From Bugula neritina (taxonomy: Eukaryota > Bryozoa > Gymnolaemata > Cheilostomatida > Bugulidae), in the NCBI GenBank assembly GCA_964035545.1, contig OZ037766.1, positions 27,326,673 through 27,386,672 of the forward strand: DNA of 60,000 bases, written 5' to 3'. A program made the translations under genes and the position numbers. Position 1 is the first letter of the stretch, and each line of letters begins with the position of its first letter. A model generated the notes under the pieces. The model was not told the origin of the DNA, did no database searches, and worked only from the letters and a program-made list of their open reading frames with translations. This document shows positions 12,901 through 23,759 of the stretch, piece by piece.

Positions 12901-15606
12901 ATAATAGTACAAAATAATTACATTGAAGTATCAACCAACTGATGTTAAAATCACCCATACTGACATATTAACACTGTAAAAGTTACTAGCAGTAACTGAT
13001 CGAAACAACAGAATCACTGAAACTAACTCACAAAGTTCTAACACTTACACTGAAAGTAACTCAGTGAGATTTAGGGTTATTGTAAATTAACCATGATGGG
13101 CTAAGAGTCATAAGCCAAAGGTGAAGGTAAATGATTACAAGTTTCACAGCAACCAACAACTACTTGTAAACAGAAAATGCAAGACTAAGAGTAAGTGCGG
13201 CAGTAAGTGTTATTAAGTAACTGTAAATCATCATAACTCATACAATTACTCTAAGTCAAGGAGCATCAGTAACTCACCAACTAAAGTGTAGGTGTAACCG
13301 CGACTGGAGTAATCATTATGATTATCAACTATCAATATGAATATGAATATATTAATATTTAGGGATCTACTTTCACTTTGTCTTCTAGTGAATTTTACCA
13401 CTCAAAGGCAATAACTGAATAAGTTATTAAATTAAGTAAAACTAAACAGTGAGTTTAATTAGCAAACAGTAATATTAATTTATTTACAACTAGTAAATTA
13501 CTAAATAATACTAACTCTAACTGCCTGAGTTTTATCAAATTAAATATACTAAGACTTATACTTAATCTTATAGTTACACTTATAGTTATAGTTATATTTA
13601 TACTGCATCTAATACTAATACTAATAGCAACGGTAAAGCTTAAATTTAAAGTTAAAGTTAATCTTCTGGTTTATAAGTATACTTTATGGACTATCACATT
13701 CACTATAAGTATGACTATACTCTATAGTCTAACTATTACTCCAAGCCAATGAATTATTTAATTAACATCTTTGATCTTTCTGACTGTTAGCGTTAGTATT
13801 ACTATTACTATTAGTATTAGTAAATTAGTTATACTGAAACCTTTAGTAATACTAGTGCTAGTACAGTACTAGTACTAATACTAATAGTAGTACTAATAAC
13901 TAATCTACTGTATAACTTTTAGTATTAACTGTAAGATTATAAGACTAACTCATAGTGATAGTCACTAACTCTAAGTATAAGTATTAGACTTAGTATTACT
14001 ATTACTGGTATTAGTATTACTATAAGTATTAGTATTAAATTTAGTATTACTTATACTTATACTTATAGTTATACTTATAGTCATAGTCATAGTGATAGTC
14101 ACTGTAGTGAGTTATACTTATACTTATAGTTATAGTAATAGTAATACTAATACTATAAAATGGCTATAACTATAAGACAAAGTCAGCCGCTACATTATCA
14201 CTATTACAGTTCACCTAGTAGATGACACTTACGCTGTAAGATGATAGTTTACTAACAACTACCCTTAATGTTCATCCACCAGAGCCACGGGTTTCTGTCC
14301 ACTGCCAGGCAATTTTATTTCTCCAAGTGCAACTGGCCTAATATTTTCATTTCCTGTTAGTTTGTGATAGCGTTCCCAGTTTGCTGATGGCTTACTAACA
14401 AATATGATTGGCCTACACTAGTTCCGTTTAATGATGTCTTAGCTCTTTACGCGATTGGTGCTATACAAAACAGATAAATAAGTGCTCACATGTCTTTTTT
14501 TAAAGCGATAGCTTTCGCTTCTACTTTGCTGTGCAATTATTTTCAATGATTGATGCGTAAGTGAGCCACCCCCTTTATTTCAAAAAGTGCATTGGTTTTA
14601 CAGCTACATGCTTTCAATATTGATTGATTAACATCACTATTATTACGATGAGTCACAATCATTTTTATTGTGAGGGGAGGAGTCTCACTCGAATTCAAAT
14701 TTTAATTATCAACCTCTCAGGCTCATAGTTATTCTCATCTTTGTTTATCCGCCAATTCTGATTGTAACTATAATAGCCTAAGTTAACCTAGTAATCAAAT
14801 TTAAGCATATTGATATTTGTGGTTTTTCTGACCCCGTTTTACGGTTTTAGTAGATTACATTTACTGATTTAGTGATTTACTGATTTAGTAAATCGCATTT
14901 ACTCATTTAGTTTTACTGATTTAGTGATTTACTTTTACTTATAGTTATACTTTTTTTTATACTTTTAGTTATATTTTATTATTTATAAATATAAGTTATA
15001 AATGTAACTTATATCGGTTATAAATATCAATATGAATATGTGACTATCACTATGAGTTATAGTTATACTTATACTTACAGACTATAGTTATTCTTATTGT
15101 TAAACTCATGCTAAAAGTAAATAGTAATACTAAATAACTATTCGCATTACTATTAGTCATTTAGTGTATTACTATTAGTATTAGTATTACTTACTTAATA
15201 ACTTAGTCTTATAGTTATACTTATACTTATAGTATTACTATTAGTATTAGTAATAGTTTAAGTTGAAGTTGTACTTTTAAACTTAATCATAATGTAAATT
15301 GTAATCATAATCATAATGTTATACTTTAACTTTAAGTTTATACTTATACTATTAGTAATCAGTAATGACTAATCACTAATGACATTGAGTTTGACTAAGA
15401 GTAAGTCTAATGGTTTTACTTAATCTTTTTTCTTATAGTCATTTAATAATAAATTTAATATTCGGTTTTAGTTAATCTTTTATTTTTACTTTTAATTTTT
15501 ATATCTAACAGTATGACAATTAATCCTTTAATTTTATTCAATAAGGCAGTCTTAACATATGATAAGATTAAGTGATAAGTATTATGTTAGATGTTTGCTT
15601 GAGTAC
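6912..15606. other. Intergenic/5' intron space upstream of Rap2
   Basis: No exon with supported splice sites or conserved coding sequence was found. It may contain Rap2 5' UTR exons and promoter. The latter part is the degenerate repeat block. A short open frame at 8901-9134 shows no recognisable sequence. Confidence 0.5.
13290..15425. repeat. Degenerate TTATAG/TAGTAT short-repeat block
   Basis: Over about 2.1 kb the sequence is built from loosely repeated ACTTATAG, TTAGTATTAC, TGATTTAG and related 5-7 bp words without a long pure array. Similar shorter patches occur at 24310-24440, 31230-31660 and 48730-49030. It looks like old, mutated microsatellite DNA. Confidence 0.75.
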
Positions 15607-15614
15607 TTACTGCT

Positions 15615-16030
15615 GGGTGCAGGTCATTTCGGACACAAGTCGTTTCGTACCCACTTTTTCAAGTCGTTTCGTACCCTATTTTTCAAGTCGTTTCGTACCC
15701 ACTTTTTCAAGTTGTTTCGTACACATCAATATAAATTGATGTATGAGTCTTGCACATTTCATAATAATTAATAAATAAGAGATTAACATAAAACATTGCT
15801 CAAAATGAAACAAAAATAGTAGCGTGTTCCAATGATTATATGAAAGTAAATATTAACACATTTATCATACCAATAACAAATTAGTATAAAACATTGATTG
15901 TGGGAGGTCTGAAAGACACATGGTAGAATGCAATGAATAAGTTAACTAGTATTATTATGATTAAATTTCAAAGTGGTTATCGAAATCAAAAGTGTACGAA
16001 ATGACTTGTGTACGAAACAATAGTAACCCC
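15615..16030. mobile_element. MITE with 8-9 bp target-site duplication
   Basis: TTACTGCT is present on both sides (15607-15614 and 16031-16038; a preceding C would make it 9 bp). The ends are imperfect inverted repeats: the left begins GGGTGCAGGTCATTTCGG and the right, reverse-complemented, GGGGTTACTATTGTTTCG, and both continue ACACAAGTCnTTTCGTAC. No coding capacity. A TSD of this length points to a hAT or Mutator-like non-autonomous element. Confidence 0.72.
15635..15725. repeat. Tandem repeat inside the MITE, 24-25 bp unit
   Basis: Four copies of a unit of the form AAGTCGTTTCGTACCC plus a CTTTTTC spacer stand head to tail just inside the left terminal repeat. The unit is the inner part of the terminal inverted repeat itself. 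Confidence 0.75.
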
Positions 16031-16368
16031 TTACTGCTATGCCTATTACTATTAGTATTTCAATATTTGATTTTATTGCTGACTATTATCCTTGTGATTA
16101 GGCTTATCTTAATCTAATTTAGAATTCCAAGTAGTATAACTATAAGTTGAAGGAATTTAATATGTGATACTCTATTTTCATTTTAAATTAATTTGAATTT
16201 AGATTTGATTCATTCTTCATCTTATTGTATCATTTAGCCTGAAATTATTTTAGAAATTTGTACACTAATATAATGATAATGATAACGTGTAATTGCGCTT
16301 CTTATATATATACAACTGGTGTTGCTGTGTGACATGACTCATGGTTTGCAAATTTGTAGAGTTTCAAG

Positions 16369-17705
16369 ATGATGGAAGAGTCAACTGATAAATATTCAGC
16401 TCCTCCCCCAAATTATGATGAAGCAGGTAGTTATTTTGTATTAGTATTTTGACCTCAAGCTTTGAAAATATTGCAGCATTTGCTATGATGATTAGTGAAC
16501 TTAAAATGTTGTATGAGTCTAAAGAGTATAAATTTAATCAAAGTTAGTATTTAGTCATATGTAAAGTTGTTTTATATCAGCTCTTTAAATTAGCTTTGTT
16601 ACACATAGCAACTTCTTGTCTTTGGCATTCTAAAAGTATTGATATTCAAATCTAAATGATTTGCTCATTTTATTTGTTTCACAATCTAAGTGGTTGAATC
16701 AAGCATGCTTTACAGCTACATGTAACCTTCAAAATTTTAAAACTTCTGTTTCAAACTTTTTTTTCAATAAGTTGTGTTGATTGAGTAACAAGAAATATTT
16801 TAAAGATTACTTCTACACTGCTTGCAGTAGTTAGAATTTTTTATCTTTATACTTTGATCGGTTATCTTGTTCAACATGTTTTAGTTTGCTGGTATGTACG
16901 TGTATTTGGTATATTTACAACAATGCCAATAGATAGATAAGTGGGCAGATAAAATATAAAGGTAGTATGGAGTTACAAAAACATTCTTTTTATTTTTAGT
17001 TCTTATTTTAATTTTTCTGTGATTCAAATCTGTGTTTCCAGCTGGGGGGACGTACACCCATACCCATACTGAGCACACCACTCACACTGCCACTCTCGGT
17101 CTTAATAAAGACTATATTAGAACTATACCTGGCATTCTAAAGCTTGCAGAGATTGTAAGTATCAATTATATTGAGTAACAAAATAAAAAGTCAGTATAAC
17201 TTTCTTGAATTGGAATTATTTGTCGATTGGAAATTTAAAAATCAAGTTTTTGTTTTTTTCTCACATTTAAAAATATAGCTTGCAATACAGTGCTATACTT
17301 TGTTATTAGTAAGTTTCTAAATTATTCTAATTTTAAATATCTTGAAATGTAGTACTTTATTGTTTTAAATACATTTTACTGTTGGATGATAATTTGTTTG
17401 TTTCTTTCGTTGCCAGGCAACTAGCTTGATTTGCTTCATTGTCGCACTTGTGGCAACTTCAGGTGCCAGTGGATGGTGCGGTTTTGTGGCAGGTATAGTT
17501 TTCTTCATATCTCTGGTTTGATTCTTTTTGAATCTCTTTGGACTGATACAGAAGATTCATCCTGTGAGAATCCTTATAGTAAGTAGACTATTACATATTT
17601 CAGGGTGTTAAATGAAGTATTGCCTAATCGACAGCTTATTGGTATTTTACAACTTGCATATGTACGCACGCACTCACACACGTACGTATATACATACATA
17701 TACAC

Positions 17706-17799
<94 letters not shown>

Positions 17800-17834
17800 T
17801 TATACATATATATATATATATATATATTCATATA

Positions 17835-17884
<50 letters not shown>

Positions 17885-19147
17885 CATAATTTATAATGAT
17901 TTACTGTAAGAGAATTTATTGCAATATATGACTTATGCTATTATAAAAATTTACCTAAAAAATGATAATAATATATACAACTGTGTAATATTTTGGTGAA
18001 GAAAGGGATGGAAAAGAAACTTAGATAAAGTTGAGCAAATTTTTTACTTTGACTTTTAGCAGTTCTATTGACTTGGAACAGAATAGCATTTCTGGCAAAA
18101 TTACTTGCCTAAAATCAGTTCAAATCAATGCATTTCAAAATTATCATTTTCACAGGAGTGGATCTACTACCTCGTGCTGACCATTTGCTTCTGTATAGCT
18201 TCAATTGTTGCTGCAGTCTTTGCAGCTCGAGGCTTTCCTGCGATGGGGGTATATGCTGTAAGTATTTGCATCTGTTAATCCATGATACCTACACTAGTGA
18301 ATGCAGAAGTGTAGTAAAGTTGCTGATGTTATGCCCTAGCTAATAGCATTGCATCATTCTAATTATGAGTTTAGGGAGTCAGTTCAACATTTGACTTGCA
18401 AAGGATCACAGAAAGTATCAGGAAGCTAAGCTAGTCATTAACTTAAAGTGACAGTTCCTCTTCAATTAAACACCAATATACTTCAAATATAGGATATCTA
18501 CACATACAAACCTTGTCAATGCCACTATTTTGTAAAATGTGCTTTTCAAAGAATGCTTGATCTAAACTTCCATCCAGCATCTGGAGAGCCAAACACAGTC
18601 TCAACTCTCGACTGTGTTTTAGGAAATTAGCGGATATCTTTGTACATTGCCATAAAGTTAATTAGCAAGTATTTTCTGTTTCTAAGTTGTCAAAGTTGGG
18701 TTGTTGGAAGTGGCAGACTAACTGGATACCTCAGCATTTGCCTGTTTTTATATAGGCTAATGCTATGCGTACATTTTACTATATTTTCAGTATAATTGTT
18801 ATAAAATTCATGTTGAGTTAGTCGCCATCTCTGTGAAAGATTTTGTTAGAAAGAGTTTTCTAGCAGTTTAAAATTTTCTGCTGGGTAGGAGTGTCTCTGT
18901 TTTTCACTTAATATGTTCACTGCAACGGGGTTTGTATTTGTTCTACAACCACCCAGGGTACATAATAGCTTCACTATGTCCACTGTTTCAGTTCTTTGGA
19001 TTTGTCTGCACCGGTGCCCTCGCTGTTGACCTCTTCTTCCAGTTTAAAGTTTGGAGAAGTCAGGGTGTATCCAGCCATAGCCAGACAACCACAACAGTTA
19101 CCAGCTCTGCTGCGGGCACTCATGCCACCACCGAAGTCCGATACTAA
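16369..19147 (+). pseudogene. MARVEL-domain tetraspan gene, copy 1, with in-frame TGA
   Basis: Five exons, 16369-16426, 17042-17154, 17417-17578, 18156-18257 and 18992-19147, match the paralogue at 26258-29928 exon for exon and phase for phase. The product would have an N-terminal PPxY motif (PPPNYDE), a Thr/His-rich linker and four hydrophobic segments with MARVEL layout, as in the CMTM/plasmolipin proteins of membrane trafficking and junctions. The tail is Ser/Thr-rich and ends EVRY. In exon 3 codon 17519-17521 reads TGA where the paralogue has TGG (Trp) inside the second membrane helix, so the chain would stop there. Every splice site and the rest of the frame are intact. It may therefore be a very young pseudogene, a null allele, a sequence error or a readthrough codon. 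An acceptor-like TAG sits 10 bp before the ATG, so a non-coding first exon is likely. AATAAA signals lie at 19663 and 19682. Confidence 0.8.
17709..17881. repeat. (AT)n microsatellite
   Basis: About 170 bp of TA dinucleotides with a few interruptions, in the third intron of MARVEL copy 1. It creates meaningless Ile-Tyr reading frames on both strands. Confidence 0.97.
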
Positions 19148-21336
19148 CCACCAGACAAAGAACTCAGTCTATTCTTTGTGTAACTTTTATCTAATGCATT
19201 GATTTGGGGAATTATACTAGAAGGTTTTTCTGCTATAATGAGATTATTCATTAATCTCTTCTACATCAACAGTGCAAAGTTGTTACTGTTTTTATTTTGT
19301 GGTGTGGGTTGAACTAATTTAATTTTTTGGTTGATCAATAACTATTATAGATTTTTATAGTTCATTGTTTTAAAATATTATCAACATGATCAACTTGGAT
19401 GATATTTCTAGACTAAAATGATGCCTTTTTAACTCATTACAGAAACCTCACCATAAACATTGCTTCTGCTGCTAACTAATAATGTGCACTGAATACTTAA
19501 CTATTACTATATTATTTGAGTCCATAGATTATTGTAAATGGTGTTCTATTTTCTCTACATAAAATATCTTTACTAGCTGTAACTGGAAGAGTTTTTGTAA
19601 TTTTTAGTTGTTTGATTTTTTTCTTATTTTGCTAGAATATTGTTAATTTTTATTATACTTCTAATAAAATTTTAGGCATTTAATAAATGTGATCTTTGGT
19701 GTAAAAGATTTACGGAAAAAAAAGTACCCGTAATGTCTCTTAGTGTATTGAAACCATCTTGCTCTTAGCAGTCCATGTATATTCTATACATATGCACTGC
19801 ACAGTACATCTATATGTGTATACCACCAATGGTATATAATCTTTACACTTACTATCATTTGCACTGCATCTAAGCTCTTAAACTGCATCTCTACACCTAC
19901 ACATGTGTTTGGGTGTGCTAGTAAGTGCTCAGTCCAGGATTATAGACAGCAGAGCACCCCTAACTACCAATACAACCACCCCCCCCCCCCCTAACCTGAA
20001 GGCTCCAATATAATATTACTTGGCTAGTTAGATAAATAACTTAAAACTTCCTCATCCGTTACAATTATAATGAAATAAAAGGGTAGATTGGATTTTTATA
20101 AATTATTGGATTCTGTTATTATAATATATTATATTATATTATCCAACCATGTATTATGTTACCTCTTCTACTATCAATCTCTAAAAGATATAATTTGTTA
20201 CAGTAAAAAACAAACACAAACTGATAGATGATTTTATCGACAGTTGCAAAATGGATATACCAAAGACTTAGTTATTTGAGGGCTATTAACTTTACTTTGC
20301 CTCAGGCTACCCTGGTAGGTCACGTGTCTTGAAGGCTTCAAAGTAATACAGTGGTAGACCAAACACAACATGTGACAAGCTGGTCAGGTGCCCCTTTTGA
20401 CTGGATTACAGTAGTTCTGGAATAATCTAAAAACTTCCCCTATAACTTATATCAATTTATCTTTTGAACAACCAGAAAAATAAACAATGATATTTAATGT
20501 AGAGAATAAAGCATAAAAACATGACTTTATTTATATGACATATAAATAAACATTCAACAACATAATAAACAAAAAAATATTCATAATCGAAAACAATGCT
20601 GTGTTATAACTTATAATAGAGAAGGTTGAAAGCTAGTTTACAAAAAAGAGTAACAATTGTAAAGTAGCCATTCTGAAAGTTGGTAATCAGTTAAAGCTTT
20701 ACATTTTAACTAACTCCCCTTATGCTCAGCAGAGCAAATATATTACAAGTAATAAAATAACAGTTTCTACAATAAATTATGTATTAGTACACTACTTGCA
20801 CTAAATCATAATCTTGCATGACAGTATTGACAGAAACTAAATTTCCATCAATTTAATGTATGAGTTCTCACCAATTTAGAGACGAGTGTGTATAGCCACA
20901 ATAAGCATGTAACTTGGAATAATTGAACCCACATAATGTCCAATAGCCAGAAAATTTGTTTTAGGAATTATGCAATAAAGCAACATGATCAGCAGTTGAA
21001 TTTTTTAGAAGCTTTTATAATAATTAAAATAGTTATTTTTCATGACTAATAGTAATTAGTCATATCACACCTTGCCGTTCTATTTTACTGGGTGTTAAAC
21101 ATAGGTTAAATGTTTATATTGTAGTTACACACACTTCAGTCTGTACAAAAGAAGATTACTCATATGAAATGCTGTATTGACCGAAAAAGATGTAATACAA
21201 GTTGTCTACACATAACTATCGTTGGATATATATTAAAAACTTGCTATTTTTAAAACTTGCAACGTATTCTATGAGATATTTGCGGTGAACAAACTTTACA
21301 AAAAGCTTCTAAAAGTAAGATGAATGATAATCTTGT
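19148..21336. other. Convergent 3' regions of MARVEL copy 1 and UFM1
   Basis: AT-rich non-coding DNA with poly(A) signals near 19663 and 19682, a poly-C run at 19979-19990 and one copy of repeat C. No gene seen. Confidence 0.6.
19909..20024. repeat. Dispersed repeat C, copy 1 (internally deleted)
   Basis: The first half (GTGTGCTAGTAAGTGCTC, CCAGGAT, CAGAGCACC) and the last part (CTAACCTGAAGGCTCCAATA) match 32596-32805, with the middle replaced by a run of C. It may be a SINE-like element, but no clear A and B boxes were found. Confidence 0.55.
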
Positions 21337-23759
21337 TTACAGATCTGCTAGTAGATGACCAACTCTATCTCTGGGAATTAGTCTAAGTTCAGTACCATAT
21401 CTTATAAACACTTCACCTACAAAAATTATGTCTTTAGTAATTAATAACAGTATGAATAGAAGTAGAATAGAAATATTAGGATTGATCAAATAATTGCAAA
21501 CATGCAATAATATAGTTTATATATCCTATTAGACATATACATATTTACACCCTAGACACGCTTTGCCGCACGGTAGGCCATAACATAAAATGCAAGCCAT
21601 TTTTTCAAATGTGCAAGCTTCCTGTACGATGTTGCGGTAGGTCAGGATCAAGCACTGCTTGATTCACAAAAGTTGCGGCGGGCTCCTATTGGATATAAAT
21701 GTCCAATGAGGTGTCATAGATCGTACCCAATAGCGTAAATTTGACAACTTCGGCCCGTACACATTAAGAACGGCAGACATTTTATGTTACAGCCTACGGT
21801 GCGGCAAAGTCTGTCTAGGGGGTTAAAGTTCAAAGGTGAAAGTTTAATTCAGAATCATTAGAAAAATCAGTGTTGACTATTAGCAGCAACATCAAAATAA
21901 ATCCTATGTCACAAAAAGATGAGAAGAAAATTCTATGTCATACAGTTCGTATTGAATAAAGAAACAAGCCAAGTTAGTATTACCACATGAAAGTTGAGTC
22001 GTCGAAAACAAGAATTGAGTTGAAACAATAAATTTGAAAAAAATTCTAATTGATTCCATTCTACTATATTCTATTCTATGATATTATATGCTAACATAGC
22101 ATATTCTATTCCACGAGTTTCTAACAACATAATTATTAATACAAGTATAATAATATAAGTAATACAAGTATTAATACTCTTAGATTCCCATTACAGATTC
22201 CTGCAAATACTCAGTTCAGGATACATTCTTACAGCACAGTTTGAACACCATAGTAAACAATATACATATACATATCATATCATATACATTATATCATATC
22301 ATATACATATTATTATATCATATAATATACATATCATATCACATACATATCATATAATATACATATCATATTATAAATAAATAGAACTGAGATCTCAGGC
22401 TAACCTGCAGTCTTCTCGGGGTTTATCCCTATCCCGTCATCTGTTATTATAGCACTAGTGGCCGCTGGTACTTTAAACTATAAACAGAAACAAATAGATT
22501 AGCCAGTAATATATTGTACAGGTACTAGAGTGTATTTGATGTGAGAAGCTACACTAACTCCTCCACAACATGCATGTCTCAATAACAGGTGTTACAAAGT
22601 TTCTTTATCTAAACTGACATTTTAAACATTTGAGAAATTCTACACTAATAAGTTAACTAGTCAGTAAAACAACGCAGTCAATGACAACTTTGTCTTATGA
22701 ATTGAAAGTCATATGAAAATATTACTAACCCAAGCAATAGGGTTAATTTAACCAAATTGTGTTACCATCATAAGACAGAGATTTTAACAAATAAATAAAA
22801 GTGACAGGGTGAGAAAGCTAATATAAAATAAAATTAACATTTTGTAAAATTAGTAATCTTCATGACCAATTTTAATCTAATGCTAGAAAATTTGAAACTA
22901 GTTTTAGTTGAATCTCTAGCCTAAAAGCAGCAATTGATCTTTCTTGGTGAGATGAGGGGCAAACGGACACCAATACATCGGCTAACTAGAATACACTCGC
23001 TGTACACTGTCACAACACACTTGCTGTGCACTGTCACAACACACCTGTTTTACAGTGTCACAATACACCTGCTGTACATTGTCATAATACACACGTGTGC
23101 TTTACAGGGTCACAACACACTTACTGTACACTGTCGCAATACAGCTGCTCTATAGTGTCACAACATTCTCGTTGGACACTGTCACAATACAGCTGCTCTA
23201 CACTGTCACAACACACTTGCTGGACACTGTCACAACACACTTGCTGGACACTGTCACATGCATAGAGTATTTAAGCTACTCACTTCCTCAGCAGCAAACT
23301 GTATTACAGCTTTCAGGGGGGCTTTTTCTGGTACAGTTAGTCTAAAACAAAGCATACAGCTTGAAATGAACCGTTACCTTGTAGTTCTAGACAGAGGAGT
23401 TTAGATGAACCATCTGCTGGAATATTCCTCATTAGAATAATATGCGGATGTAAATTCTTTCTGCCACAAAGTACTAACTCTGTCAGTCATTTTTTTCATT
23501 TTAGAAACTAAGAAGCAACACTATGGGTTTGAAGTGTGAATTGCAACATTCCTTATGAATATATACTTCTGTTAAAAAATTAGTAAACTTTGAATCTAAG
23601 TTTGTGAACCTTTGCTTCTGTTGACTATGACTGCATTTTTACACCTTGTAGGGTAATACTTACACCTTGTAGGATAATACTTACACCTTGTATGGCAGCT
23701 TTGGATCCGAGGTCAAAGTTATTTTAAATGTAACTTTAGATGCTTTTACTTCCTCTGCC
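21337..23759 (-). CDS. UFM1: Ubiquitin-fold modifier 1
   Basis: Four exons are seen: 23759-23685, 23341-23284, 22477-22405 and 21416-21337 (TAA stop). They read through the UFM1 signature: KVTFKITLTSDPKLPYK, then FKVPAATSAIIT with GIGINP, then GTELRLIPRDRVG. UFM1 is activated by UBA5, passed to UFC1 and attached by the UFL1 complex to ribosomal protein L26 and other ER-linked targets. The mature protein ends at the Gly of VG. Here six residues (HLLADL) follow that Gly, compared with two (SC) in human, and must be removed by a UFSP protease. The start codon is not in these exons. The first one needs two bases from upstream, and AT joined to its first base G would give a split ATG followed by Ala-Glu-Glu; this is an inference, giving about 95 residues. 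The gene lies between the two MARVEL copies. Its introns hold a MITE (21550-21822) and a 24-bp minisatellite. Confidence 0.93.
21550..21822. mobile_element. MITE family A, copy 1 (UFM1 intron)
   Basis: It begins CCCTAGACACGCTTTGCC and ends in the matching inverted form, GGCAAAGTCTGTCTAGGG followed by GG. Inverted homology continues inward (GGTAGGCCATAACATAAAATG against its complement). TTAA follows the right end, which would fit a piggyBac-like TTAA target, but the left flank does not match clearly. About 270 bp, no ORF. Confidence 0.75.
22255..22380. repeat. CATATA/ATCATATA repeats
   Basis: Irregular ATATCATAT and ATACAT words in the UFM1 intron next to exon 22477-22405. Confidence 0.7.
23000..23258. 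repeat. 24-bp minisatellite in UFM1 intron
   Basis: About eleven copies of a 24-bp unit of the form CTGKACACTGTCACAACACA plus CTTG, with point changes and two slightly longer copies. It ends 25 bp from the donor of exon 23341-23284. Confidence 0.9.
23641..23693. repeat. 21-bp triplication spanning the UFM1 first donor
   Basis: Units start at 23641, 23662 and 23683. On the minus strand each reads ACAAGGTGTAAG or nearly so, that is, the last codons of the exon plus the GTAAGT donor. Confidence 0.8.

Noticed and set aside
16303-16312. TATA box of MARVEL copy 1
   Set aside because: A splice acceptor lies between it and the ATG, at the place matching copy 2, so the first exon is probably further upstream and this TATATATA is chance.
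17574-17909. Ile-Tyr repeat frames on both strands
   Set aside because: Pure (AT)n microsatellite in an intron.
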